Source: Trichomonas vaginalis G3
Taxonomy: Eukaryota > Parabasalia > Trichomonadida > Trichomonadidae
Length of the DNA stretch: 64,000 nucleotides
Direction: 5' to 3'
NCBI RefSeq assembly: GCF_026262505.1
Contig: NC_067203.1
Coordinates: 21,929,411-21,993,410 of the forward strand
The notes below the pieces were generated by a model. That model was not told the DNA's origin, did not search any database, and saw nothing but the letters and a program-made list of their open reading frames with translations. A program made the translations under genes and the position numbers. Positions 51,726 through 60,449 of this stretch are shown piece by piece (the first letter of the stretch is position 1; each line of letters opens with the position of its first letter).

Positions 51726-52811
51726 ATGAGCTTGAAAGAAGTATTCGAACAACATCCATGGAGGTCATTTAAGAAGTTCAATGAAGCTGCAAAGAGTTCG
51801 GGATTTACTAACAGAGCTGAAGTTAAAAAGTTCTTTGACAAAAATGTTGTACATCAAACAAAAATAAATCCTTACGACTACTTTTTACCAATTTACTCCA
51901 ACACTCCTGACGCATACCAATTTGACACTCTCATTCAAAGCAGAAAAGGAGGACATAAACCATTCCTCATCTTCATTAATGTTAACACTCGTAAAGCTTT
52001 TGCGTATATAATGAAAAATAAAGGAACTCGTGAAGTGTTAAGAGTTTTACAAAAGTTTGTAGCAGAACATAGCCCAAGTACTTTAACATCAGACCAAGAC
52101 AGTGCATACCTCAGCAATGAAATCACAGATTTTCTCATTAAGCATAACATAACTCACTACACTACTGAAGACCATAACCATAACATACTTGGCATCATAA
52201 ACCGCTTCATAAGAACGCTCAGAGATTTAAATCAAGAGCGAGACTTTACCGAAGAAACAATGAAACATTTTCTCGAAGTATATAATTCCTCAACACACTC
52301 TACAACAGGACATACACCAAATTCAATGACACAACAACAAGAAGAAAAGTATATACAAAAGAAACGAAGCCAAACACAAAATATCAGAAATTCAACACAA
52401 TTTACCCTCATTCCTGGTACAAAAGTTCGTGTAGTTCTTGACGACAAACCGTTGACAAAGAAACGTTTAAGGTTAAGTAGAAACTATTATATCGTAGACT
52501 CTACGCAAGGTAATGGATATCTTATAAAAGCTGCTGACGACTCTATTGCGTTTTACCCTCGTCACAAATTAGTCGAAAGTAGTAATGGCAAACTTGCTGA
52601 AACCATTGACGAAGCAAAGCGAGGAGTGGTTATTGAAATACTTGGCTATAACATAAACGATGACACTTATAAAGTAAGATATGAAGGAGGCGTTGAAGAT
52701 GTTATACCATCTAAGAACTTGAGAGAGTCAAAGTCAACACATCTGGGACCATTAGAGCGGGAGTACTGGAAAGACAAAAATAAGCCGGAAAGAATAAGAA
52801 AATTCTTCTAA
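51726..52811 (+). CDS. P2 retroviral-type integrase with chromo-like C-terminus
   Basis: 361 residues. A helical N-terminus is followed by an RNase-H-fold core at about 58-200 ('YQFDTLIQSRKGG', 'FLIFINVNTRKAFAYI', 'TLTSDQDSAYLSNEI', 'NHNILGIINRFIRTLRDLN'). The C-terminus has a barrel-like part ('TKVRVVLDDKPLTKKRLR') and a chromodomain-like end 'IEILGYNINDDTYKVRYEGG' at about 300-320. The chromo-like end could guide insertion to chosen chromatin. Quite different from the P1 integrase. Starts after TTTACATAAATGAG. Confidence 0.88.
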   Translation: MSLKEVFEQHPWRSFKKFNEAAKSSGFTNRAEVKKFFDKNVVHQTKINPYDYFLPIYSNTPDAYQFDTLIQSRKGGHKPFLIFINVNTRKAFAYIMKNKGTREVLRVLQKFVAEHSPSTLTSDQDSAYLSNEITDFLIKHNITHYTTEDHNHNILGIINRFIRTLRDLNQERDFTEETMKHFLEVYNSSTHSTTGHTPNSMTQQQEEKYIQKKRSQTQNIRNSTQFTLIPGTKVRVVLDDKPLTKKRLRLSRNYYIVDSTQGNGYLIKAADDSIAFYPRHKLVESSNGKLAETIDEAKRGVVIEILGYNINDDTYKVRYEGGVEDVIPSKNLRESKSTHLGPLEREYWKDKNKPERIRKFF

Positions 52812-53425
52812 ACTTTTTCATTAGATGTAAATCAGACATGAATGAGAACAGTCATGATATCATTAATGGTACCATTTATTTTTATCATAAATTTACACCA
52901 AAAATATATTTAGGTGAAGAGGTGAGATCTCACCCGTTTTTCACCTCTTTTTTCACCCTCATGAATTTTCATGAATTTCCTTAAGATAGAAAAAATAAAG
53001 TTAGTTTTATTTTTATTTATTTTTTTTTATTTTGTATAAAAGATATGATTTCAACAATCGGCACAACAACAATTCAAGCCACAACTACAGCACCAAACTC
53101 GCTAGTCATGAATCCTACGTCAATGTTGGTAGAGATGAAAAACTTCATTCCTTCTTCAATACTTTCGAAACAAAAATCCCAAGATAAAGCAAGAACTTTT
53201 AACAAGTAATTTAGACTGTACCGCACAGGATGAAGAAAATGAAGAATATCTTTATGACATGCAGGACCTCATCGACCATTACCTAAACTACCTGAAATTC
53301 AGCAACAAAAACTAACCATTCCCGAATTTGACGAAATTGAAGTCAAAGCAACTGACTCGTAGAAATAAAGAAGTTCATACGAAAGGAAACTATGAGTTCT
53401 AGGATATCATTGCAACCATAAAGTT
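52812..53425. pseudogene. P2 intergenic stretch with palindrome, promoter and decayed gene
   Basis: Contains palindrome copy 2 (52921-52934), then a T-rich start context (TTTTATTTTTATTTATTTTT) and an ATG at 53045 ('MISTIGTTTIQATTTAPNSL'). The gene downstream is decayed, with a few breaks. The same promoter arrangement precedes the gene at 54133. Confidence 0.5.
52921..52934. promoter_or_regulatory. P2 palindrome copy 2, GGTGAGATCTCACC
   Basis: Same 14-bp palindrome and flanking TTTAGGTGAAGA as copy 1. It is 124 bp before the ATG at 53045. Confidence 0.85.
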
Positions 53426-53791
53426 ATGGACAAAGATTGCGACATGTTTATAAAAATATTTTCTGACCTTTACAAATCCGAAGAATTTAAGACATACGAC
53501 AACTTTGTTTCATTAGTTGCAAAATGTGTATGGCAGATAAGAGATAAAGATAGAAGAGGTAAGGTATGGAATGAACAGATAAAACCAGCAGCTTTTGAGT
53601 TAAAGAAAACCATTGACGCCTTAGTTGTTCTAGCTGGTTTTATTTCAATGTATAACGCAAAAATGATGCCGCAATGTTCAAAATGTAAAGCAGCAATAAG
53701 AAAATATAACTACTCAGTCAAAGAGATAGAAAGAATGCGAAACGACTATGCAGACTTAAAGAAAGAAACAGAAAAGCCAGCAGAAGATTAA
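53426..53791 (+). CDS. P2 hypothetical protein with CxxC
   Basis: 121 residues, mostly helical. 'MPQCSKCKAAIRKYNYSVKE' contains one C-x2-C pair. 'MFIKIFSDLYKSEEFKTYDN' and 'LIVV'-type core helix (residues 63-80). Immediately followed by a 63-residue gene. Function unknown; it may belong to the regulator cluster. Confidence 0.5.
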   Translation: MDKDCDMFIKIFSDLYKSEEFKTYDNFVSLVAKCVWQIRDKDRRGKVWNEQIKPAAFELKKTIDALVVLAGFISMYNAKMMPQCSKCKAAIRKYNYSVKEIERMRNDYADLKKETEKPAED

Positions 53792-53792
53792 A

Positions 53793-53984
53793 ATGGATAT
53801 GTTAACATTTCTTAATAAAAACTATTCAACAGCAGAAGATTTCCTTCTGTCTGACGTCAAGAAGAAATATAAAGAGACTTTCGGCATGATTAAAACATTC
53901 GATGTACTAAAAGAAGAAATAGAAGCTACGAAATTGTTTAGGATTTCAAATATACATCGTACAATTCATGTAAAACGCTTGTGA
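53793..53984 (+). CDS. P2 small protein next to KilA-N cluster
   Basis: 63 residues, one base after the previous stop codon. 'KKYKETFGMIKTFDVLKEEI' and 'ATKLFRISNIHRTIHVKRL'. A short helical protein of the type that could act as a regulator partner. No family recognised. Confidence 0.45.
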   Translation: MDMLTFLNKNYSTAEDFLLSDVKKKYKETFGMIKTFDVLKEEIEATKLFRISNIHRTIHVKRL

Positions 53985-54003
53985 AAAAACAGGTGAGAAA
54001 ACG

Positions 54004-54017
54004 GGTGAGATCTCACC
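54004..54017. promoter_or_regulatory. P2 palindrome copy 3, GGTGAGATCTCACC
   Basis: Palindrome with TTCACCTAAA on the right, so the flank is inverted compared with copies 1 and 2. It is 129 bp before the start at 54133. Confidence 0.85.
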
Positions 54018-54132
54018 TATTCACCTAAACATTATTTTTGCTGAAAATGACCAAATTTCATGAATTTTCATAAAAGATAAAAATAAAGTTAGTTTTATTT
54101 TTATTTATTTTTTTTTGTATGTAAAGACAGTA

Positions 54133-54743
54133 ATGTCAAACATTGAGTTTGAAACAGTAAGAAAGATTGACAATGACACCAAAGTGGTTAGAATTGGTGA
54201 TTTAAACGTAAGATACTGTAAAAATACAACAAATATTCTTTGTCAGACATTATAACACCTTCTGGAAAGAAAACAAAGGACTGGGTTAGAATTGCTTCTA
54301 CTCAGAAAATTTTGACAAGAAATCCTGAGCTCATGATATCGGTAAGATTCTATGGAACTACAGCATATCTCATTGACAAAAGTCTTATACCAATAATTCT
54401 TCTGTGGATTGACCCTGTTGTTGGATATAACTTCATAACTTATGGTTCATTCGATACGGAACGTTGCAGTGAAGGCTTACTTTACATCGTTCAGAAACCG
54501 AAGGACTTCAATACAAAGAGATATAAGATAGGAAGAACATATAATATAACTCAAAGATATGACAGTACAGTCAATAGAGTCAAGGTTGTGTTCGTTAATG
54601 ATATGAGAGCCGCAGAAACAGAACTACTCGAAAAGTTTGAGAAAATGTATGGTGCTCCCATAAAAGGTAAAGAAACGTTTGAAGTAGATGAGATAGATAA
54701 AGCTATAAAATTATTTGACGAAGTTGCTGAAAAATACATGTAA
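54133..54743 (+). pseudogene. P2 KilA-N plus T5orf172 (GIY-YIG-like) protein, probably broken
   Basis: Starts at the ATG at 54133 (MSNIEFETVRK) after TTGTATGTAAAGACAGTA. The first domain resembles KilA-N ('TKDWVRIASTQKILTRNPEL'), a DNA-binding domain of large DNA viruses. The C-terminal half 'GLLYIVQKPKDFNTKRYKIG' plus 'ETELLEKFEKMYGAPIKGKE' is the T5orf172/GIY-YIG-like nuclease-derived domain. Bro-type proteins of this build are viral regulators. The locus has about one break. Confidence 0.65.
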
Positions 54744-54830
54744 AGCGTTTATTTTTGTCTTTTGTGAAAGTCAGAAAATAACGCTAATTTTTTCCTAACA
54801 AAAATTTTTATCTTGTATGTAAAGACAGTA

Positions 54831-55616
54831 ATGTCAACATCAGAGAACACAACAACTGCTATCGTTCATGAAGCCATAAATGAAGAATACGAGTACATAC
54901 AGTATAACAAACAGTTACGTCTCATTCGTTCAGTCAAAGACGATATGTACCAAATGCAAAGTATAATGAATGCTCTTCGTTCTACAAAGCAAGCATATCA
55001 TTGGTTTGAAAACCAACAGACAAAAGAACTTTTAGAAGAATTTCCTCATATGATTGCTTTGCAGAATGAAGAGATTCCGTATGAAAATCGCAAGAATTTG
55101 GCTCCTTGTTTGAAAGGTTATTATGTTCATAGACTTTTAGTAAACGCTGTAGCAATGTGGGCTTCACCTCGTTATGCTTGTTATATTTTCATGATGTTAG
55201 ATGAACTATATAAAGCAAAAGATGAAGTCATTGAATCCAAAGACAAAAGCATACAGAAAAGAATACCACGTTCAGTACCAAAAGGAAAGGAAAAGAGTTA
55301 TAGGTATATGATATATACTGAAGAATTGGAGAAAGAAGAAGATAAAGATATGGTTATGTTGCATTTAGTCAGAAGAAACAACAAGAGCTTTTATGACTTA
55401 GCTAAAATATATAAATCTGACAGAAACTGGTTCTATCGTGAAAACTTACCGATTTCAATGACACCGAATGAGCAAATAAAGGAAATTGTCAAAAATACTC
55501 TTCCTCAAACACACTATGACATCAAAGGTTGCACAATACTTACATTCAAAGAAGACTTAACATTACTGAAGGAAAAAATAACAGAATATTTCGATAACTT
55601 CAAAGAGGAAGAATGA
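54831..55616 (+). CDS. P2 KilA-N regulator
   Basis: 261 residues from the ATG at 54831, preceded by the same 5' sequence as the gene at 54133. Central KilA-N core: 'GYYVHRLLVNAVAMWASPRY' 'ACYIFMMLDELYKA' (residues about 110-145). The C-terminal part 'KEKSYRYMIYTEELEKEEDK' 'DMVMLHLVRRNNKSFYDLAK' is the domain often fused to KilA-N in viruses (DUF3627 type). Binds DNA and probably controls element genes. Frame complete. Confidence 0.75.
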   Translation: MSTSENTTTAIVHEAINEEYEYIQYNKQLRLIRSVKDDMYQMQSIMNALRSTKQAYHWFENQQTKELLEEFPHMIALQNEEIPYENRKNLAPCLKGYYVHRLLVNAVAMWASPRYACYIFMMLDELYKAKDEVIESKDKSIQKRIPRSVPKGKEKSYRYMIYTEELEKEEDKDMVMLHLVRRNNKSFYDLAKIYKSDRNWFYRENLPISMTPNEQIKEIVKNTLPQTHYDIKGCTILTFKEDLTLLKEKITEYFDNFKEEE

Positions 55617-55663
55617 AGTCACGACAACATTAACGATGAAGTCACGACAACATTAACGAAGAG
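55612..55663. repeat. Two 24-bp direct repeats
   Basis: GAAGTCACGACAACATTAAC occurs at 55614 and again at 55638, 24 bp apart, at the end of the KilA-N gene. It shares ACATTAACGA with the iteron block that follows, so it may be a divergent edge of that block. Confidence 0.7.
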
Positions 55664-55694
55664 AGAATGAGGTGAAAAAAGAGGTGAAAAAACG

Positions 55695-55708
55695 GGTGAG
55701 ATCTCACC
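55695..55708. promoter_or_regulatory. P2 palindrome copy 4, GGTGAGATCTCACC
   Basis: Copy 4, oriented like copy 3, with TTCACCTAAAATATATTTTT on the right. Lies in the convergent interval after the KilA-N gene, so not near a start. Confidence 0.85.
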
Positions 55709-55768
55709 TCTTCACCTAAAATATATTTTTGTGCTATATTTACACTCATTTACGAAGAAGTCATGAAT

Positions 55769-55930
55769 CCTACGTCAATTATGTTCGACACTGATAACAT
55801 TAACGATAACATTAACGATATAACGATAACATAACGATAACATTAACGATAAATAAATGCTCCATGTCAATTATGTTCGACACTGATAACATTAACGATA
55901 ACATAAACGATAACATTAACGATAACATTC
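55769..55930. repeat. Iteron block: TAACGATA / 12-bp repeats
   Basis: Tandem GATAACATTAAC units with seven exact TAACGATA sites (55801, 55813, 55821, 55832, 55844, 55893, 55917) in two blocks, each preceded by TCAATTATGTTCGACACTGA (55774 and 55867). Located between convergent genes. It looks like a protein-binding array, perhaps a replication or enhancer element. Confidence 0.85.
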
Positions 55931-56054
55931 ATTTTTGCATTAATCCTGCTGTATTGTCAAAATGTCATGTTGTCATCATTTTTCAGAGAAGTTAATTAAC
56001 CTGGTGACATGGTGACGTGGTGACACCATCAGTTATTCAAAAATATATTTTTGC

Positions 56055-56528
56055 TTAAATAGCTTCAGGGTCTATTTCTTCAACCATTTCACTTCCTTCG
56101 TCAATGTCAATAGAAGCTTCTTCAACCTTTGGTAAGAATTTCTGTATAACATCTTTGTTCGTTATTGTCTTCAGAGATGAAGGATAATATTTCACATTTG
56201 TTTCACCCTTCTTATATTCTTTCTGTTCGGAAAGATTCATAGCAATACTGAAGAAGTCAATGTTAGAGTTCTTTATGACAGTATAATGAGTATCTTTGAC
56301 ATTCACGAAGAAACCCTTTTGTTTCAAAACTACTGCTAACTCTTGTGAAGTATAACGTTTGCGGTCAATGACAATAGCTAATGGTCTGACATACTGACCA
56401 AACTTAGATTCTTTCACAAACTTCTTGTTAAAGATAACATTAACGTTTGAAGCACCATTGAACTCATTCTTGATGACAGTAGCGAGAGCATTGTATGAAA
56501 AGAACTTGCAATCTTGCATGTGTTTCAT
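56055..56528 (-). CDS. P2 conserved 157-residue protein
   Basis: 157 residues, the same length as the P1 protein at 29662 with a similar strand order ('VNVIFNKKFVKESKFG', 'VRPLAIVIDRKRYTSQELAV'). Ends in an acidic stretch ('DIDEGSEMVEEIDPEAI'). Presumably a gene kept in both lineages; function unknown. Confidence 0.55.
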   Translation of the reverse strand: MKHMQDCKFFSYNALATVIKNEFNGASNVNVIFNKKFVKESKFGQYVRPLAIVIDRKRYTSQELAVVLKQKGFFVNVKDTHYTVIKNSNIDFFSIAMNLSEQKEYKKGETNVKYYPSSLKTITNKDVIQKFLPKVEEASIDIDEGSEMVEEIDPEAI

Positions 56529-56617
56529 TAAAATAAAAATATTAAATTATTTTGAAAAATAACTTTAAAAAATCTAATCTAATTTTTTCAAAAAATATTT
56601 TTTATTTCCTACTAAAG

Positions 56618-57241
56618 ATGTATCGGAAGTTGTCTAAGTTAGAACACTCGGAAATAAAACAACTTCTAACAGAAGCTAACATAGAAGTTGCAAAACATTA
56701 CGCGACAAACAAAAAAGCACTCGCTGACATTCTCAATGACTACAATGGTGAAATAACTTATGATAGAATTCATGAGTTCATAAATGCAAGAGCATTTCCT
56801 TTAAATGACGTTGCTATTGACTTATATCATAGACGTTCAATACCTCATGAAGTAAGGCGTGAGATGTTTGACATAACAAATGCAAACGTTGGTGAAACAA
56901 GAAGAAGAGACGACACACTGAAACAACAGAGAAGAGAGATGTTTAAAAGTGCTATAGAACAAGTTCGCAAAGCTAACGATGTCATTCGTTCCATTGACGA
57001 CAAACCAAAAGAAGGTGAGAGATGGTTAAAGAAAGATGAAGAGAATAGGAAGAGGAATGTTAAGACAGGCAATAGACTCATTGACTTTAACATCGAATCT
57101 TTAGATGAACCAAACAGAGACTACTTACACAAACATTTCGGTAAGGTTTTCATGAGACTCTTAGAGAAGATTAAAATAAACTCCAACAAAGATGGATGGT
57201 ATGTTATAAACTTGGTGGAAAGTATGAATGTTCTACGTTAA
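56618..57241 (+). CDS. P2 conserved protein upstream of pPolB
   Basis: 207 residues from the ATG at 56618; an upstream ATG-less stretch is AT-rich. 'KLEHSEIKQLLTEANIEVAK' 'HYATNKKALADILNDYN' matches the P1 gene at 12148 in order and place. The rest is basic and helical ('HEVRREMFDITNANVGETRR'), ending in a mixed fold. It overlaps the next gene by 46 bp. It may act with the polymerase, for example as a terminal-protein candidate, but no direct evidence. Confidence 0.5.
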   Translation: MYRKLSKLEHSEIKQLLTEANIEVAKHYATNKKALADILNDYNGEITYDRIHEFINARAFPLNDVAIDLYHRRSIPHEVRREMFDITNANVGETRRRDDTLKQQRREMFKSAIEQVRKANDVIRSIDDKPKEGERWLKKDEENRKRNVKTGNRLIDFNIESLDEPNRDYLHKHFGKVFMRLLEKIKINSNKDGWYVINLVESMNVLR

Positions 57242-58032
57242 ACCTCAATAATATTGGAACATTACTACATCAGCTCTTGAAGGAGAACTTTATATCAGAG
57301 ATAGAAGCAAATGCCGCAGGTATTGTTGAAATGCACTATGACTTCTTCTTGACAAACATAAAGAATCTTACTGAAATAAAGATGTATGATTTAACAGAAT
57401 ATGAAGGCTTAACGATGTCAGATGTAAAGAAAGGCAAACCAAAAAAGAGACCATATAGAGATGAAAGCACACTGACAAATGACCAGAAAGCCATTTTGGA
57501 AGCTCTTAAGCAAACAGGAAACCCAGCACTTATAGAAAGCTTTTGGAAAGATAATGGTGAAAAGAAGTTTTATAAGAAGAGAAGCGGTCAGTTCTGGAAG
57601 TATCTTTGCACGTTACCTATAAATCTTGAACGCTACCAAATCTTCAATGAACTGAACAAAAGAACTGCAACACTTATGACAGAAGACAATTGTTTCGTTT
57701 ATGCTTGCATTCAGGCTGGAGTAAATGAAGAAACTATTGACCACATGAGAGAAGTCATTCGTGTTAGAGACTTTCCTCAAAGTAAAGTACAAGAAATTTC
57801 TGACGCAACAGGTATAGCATTTAATGTTACCATTGGTTACTTCAATGACTCAAGATATAATGAAATAAAGAGATACATACCAAAAGAATGTGAAACTGTT
57901 CGAACTATTGACCTACTTCTTGTTGAAGACCACTACATGCTAAACGAAAGACTTCCAATGACAACATACTTCGTCAGAAATTACAAAGAAATCTTGAAGG
58001 AGTGTGGTGGAATGAACATTGAAAACAGATGA
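57196..58032 (+). CDS. P2 protein before pPolB (OTU-like or primer candidate)
   Basis: 278 residues. It begins inside the previous frame and ends in an ATGA overlap with the polymerase start, a layout that couples translation. 'LMTEDNCFVYACIQAGVNEE' and later 'LLLVEDHYMLNERLPMTTYF' suggest a Cys-His pair like OTU-type peptidases, but spacing is not proved. The conserved position just before pPolB suggests a role in priming or processing. Confidence 0.45.
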   Translation: MVCYKLGGKYECSTLNLNNIGTLLHQLLKENFISEIEANAAGIVEMHYDFFLTNIKNLTEIKMYDLTEYEGLTMSDVKKGKPKKRPYRDESTLTNDQKAILEALKQTGNPALIESFWKDNGEKKFYKKRSGQFWKYLCTLPINLERYQIFNELNKRTATLMTEDNCFVYACIQAGVNEETIDHMREVIRVRDFPQSKVQEISDATGIAFNVTIGYFNDSRYNEIKRYIPKECETVRTIDLLLVEDHYMLNERLPMTTYFVRNYKEILKECGGMNIENR

Positions 58033-60368
58033 AAATATATACAATGAGAGAGAACAAATATGTAGTTCGTTATGATAGAACTACACCGCTATGGGATGTT
58101 ATGAAAACATTGTGGGAGTGCAAATATTTCGAACCTATTTCTTATGGAGAACTTTTCACATATACGACTGACTTATATAAACAGAACCTTGCACCATTTA
58201 AAGATTTGACATATGCTCCAAAGTATTGTGTACAACTGAAGAAGAAAGCAGAGTCAAAAGAAGTAAATAAAAATAAGTGCAAGTTCATTCCTGAGCACGT
58301 TTTCTTTGCTGACTTTGAGTGTAGTACCGATGGCTTTCATAAAGCTTTTAACATATGTTACGACAGTGAAGATGGTTCAGTGAGTGAAAGCATTTGGGGT
58401 CAGAACTGTGCAACAGAATTTTTGGAACGACTTCCTGACAAGAGTTTAATATATTTCCATAACCTCAGCTATGACATAAACTTCATCTTAAGACACATGA
58501 CAGAAGTGAAAGGAACTCCCATCATTAAAGGTTCACGAACAATGCAAATAACTGGTTTATATAAAGGACGGGCAATTATTATAAAAGACTCTTACAGTGT
58601 TATAAATAAGAAGCTTAAACTATTTCCTGCTATGTTTAACTTACAAACAGGACCGAAAGAAGTATTTCCATACAACTACTACAGCAGTACTTTGTTAGCA
58701 AATGACAACAGAACTGGTGTCATTTCTGAAGCATGTAAGTTTGTCAAGGATGCAGATACATTTATGAAGAACATAGATTCCATCAAAGGTTGCAGAATAG
58801 ATGAGAACCACTTCGACTTAGAAAAATATAGCACGTTTTACTGCAAACAAGATGTAAGAATTTTAAGAGAAGGTTTTGTAAAGTTCCGCAATGACTTATT
58901 GAAAGAGTTTGATTTAAACGTTTATGACTACGTTAGTATTTGTTCAATTGCTAACAAATTATTTGAGAACAGAGTGTACTTCCCGAATGGAAATCTTTAT
59001 GACCTCTCAAATAAACCAAGAGAATTTATTTCGAGATGCATTCAAGGTGGAAGATGTATGTTGTCAGATAACATGAAACAAAAGAGCGAAAAGAAACTCA
59101 TTGCTGACTTCGACGCTGTTTCATTATATCCATCAGCTATAGCAAGACTTTATACTTTAGAAGGAATTCCAAAAGTATTGAAGGATGAGATGTTAAGCAC
59201 AGAGTATCTCATGAGACATTTATTCGATGACGACCAAAAGGAACCCATTGGTGAAAAGTTTATGTCTGGCTTCTCTGTTCTCATTAAGATAACAGAGATT
59301 GGAATACATAGACACTTTCCTTTAATAGTTTGTGACCCTGAACTAAATCCAGAACTTAACGTTCCCAGAAGTTCAAACACTTGCTGTTTAATGTATGTTG
59401 ACCATATAACATTACAAGACCTCATAAAATATCAAGGTGTCAAATGTGAAGTGTTGCAAGGATACTATTACGATGGAAACAGAGATATTAGAATAAGAGA
59501 TGAAGTAAAGAAGTTGTTTGAGTTAAGGTTAAAGTATAAGAAAGAAGAAAACCCATTACAAGAAATTATAAAACTCATTCTGAACAGCATTTATGGCAAA
59601 ACCATTTTATCTCCTATTGAGTCAAAAATAACCATAGTAGATGACAAAGATGCTATAAGATATGCCATCAGAAACTACAACCATATAGTGAAGTTCGAAG
59701 GTTTGGATGGTTCAGATAAAACTATTTTCAAGCTAACGAAAAGCATTTGCAGACACTTTAACTTCTGTCCACTTGGTGTAAATATTCTATCAATGTCAAA
59801 ACGTATTATGAATGAAGTGTTTTGCACGATTGAAGACTTAGGATTAAAAGCATTTTATCAGGATACAGATTCGATGCACATTTACAATGAAGACATACCA
59901 CGTTTAGCTCATGAATTTAAGAAGAGATACGGTAGAGAACTTATTGGTAAAACATTAGGTCAATTTCATAGCGACTTCGCAGAAATAACACCTGGAAAAC
60001 AAAGTTTAGCATACAAGTCAATATTTTGTGGAAAGAAGACCTACATAGACTTACTCACTAACGATTTAAATGAAGTTGCATTTCACTGCAGAATGAAAGG
60101 CGTGAAGCAAGATGTTATTGCTTTAACCGCTAATGAAATGTTTCCTGACTCTGTTCAGTGTTTCTATGATGAAGATAAAGGTTTAATGGTTCCGCAAGGA
60201 AAATTTGACAAAGACTCTGAGTTCAGTGTTATGCAGTTATATAAAGCACTTTATGACGGTCAAGAGATTGGATTTGACTTATGTAAGTCTTCTAGTCCTT
60301 GCTTTGCTGAAAAGTTTAACTTCTCAATAACGACTAAAACAAGCTTTATTCGTAAGTTGAAGTTCTGA
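58029..60368 (+). CDS. P2 protein-primed family B DNA polymerase (pPolB)
   Basis: 779 residues. Exonuclease motifs: ExoI FADFECS (Asp/Glu at 95/97), ExoII 'YFHNLSYDINF' near 142, ExoIII 'YCKQDVRIL' near 271. Polymerase motifs: A 'DFDAVSLYPSA' near 360, B 'LNSIYGKT' near 517, C 'YQDTDSMH' near 612. The insert between motifs A and B fits TPR-type regions of protein-primed polymerases. It replicates the linear element from a terminal-protein primer. The frame is complete. Distinct from the P1 polymerase. Confidence 0.95.
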   Translation: MKIYTMRENKYVVRYDRTTPLWDVMKTLWECKYFEPISYGELFTYTTDLYKQNLAPFKDLTYAPKYCVQLKKKAESKEVNKNKCKFIPEHVFFADFECSTDGFHKAFNICYDSEDGSVSESIWGQNCATEFLERLPDKSLIYFHNLSYDINFILRHMTEVKGTPIIKGSRTMQITGLYKGRAIIIKDSYSVINKKLKLFPAMFNLQTGPKEVFPYNYYSSTLLANDNRTGVISEACKFVKDADTFMKNIDSIKGCRIDENHFDLEKYSTFYCKQDVRILREGFVKFRNDLLKEFDLNVYDYVSICSIANKLFENRVYFPNGNLYDLSNKPREFISRCIQGGRCMLSDNMKQKSEKKLIADFDAVSLYPSAIARLYTLEGIPKVLKDEMLSTEYLMRHLFDDDQKEPIGEKFMSGFSVLIKITEIGIHRHFPLIVCDPELNPELNVPRSSNTCCLMYVDHITLQDLIKYQGVKCEVLQGYYYDGNRDIRIRDEVKKLFELRLKYKKEENPLQEIIKLILNSIYGKTILSPIESKITIVDDKDAIRYAIRNYNHIVKFEGLDGSDKTIFKLTKSICRHFNFCPLGVNILSMSKRIMNEVFCTIEDLGLKAFYQDTDSMHIYNEDIPRLAHEFKKRYGRELIGKTLGQFHSDFAEITPGKQSLAYKSIFCGKKTYIDLLTNDLNEVAFHCRMKGVKQDVIALTANEMFPDSVQCFYDEDKGLMVPQGKFDKDSEFSVMQLYKALYDGQEIGFDLCKSSSPCFAEKFNFSITTKTSFIRKLKF

Positions 60369-60414
60369 GGTCATTTATTTTTGTCAGCAGTGAGACCATT
60401 CATGATAAAAATAA

Positions 60415-60439
60415 GCCGCTAGCGGCAAGGGCGAAGCCC
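60415..60439. repeat. GC-rich paired mini-hairpin (P2, copy 2)
   Basis: GCCGC-ta-GCGGC (60415-60426), two bases, GGGC-gaa-GCCC (60429-60439), then CAT. It lies between the convergent ends of pPolB (60368) and the gene ending at 60450, where it could serve as a transcript end. Confidence 0.85.
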
Positions 60440-60449
60440 ATGTGGTCAT

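Larger units (their letters stand above)
55617..56054. other. P2 convergent interval with repeats
   Basis: Between the KilA-N gene and the 157-residue gene. Holds the 24-bp repeats, palindrome copy 4 and the iteron block listed above. The rest (55931-56054) has GTGACATGGTGACGTGGTGA near 56000, a short TGGTGAC repeat. No gene. Confidence 0.6.

Noticed and set aside
55769-55930. Possible CRISPR-like repeats
   Set aside because: Short 12-bp iterons, spacing irregular, no spacers.
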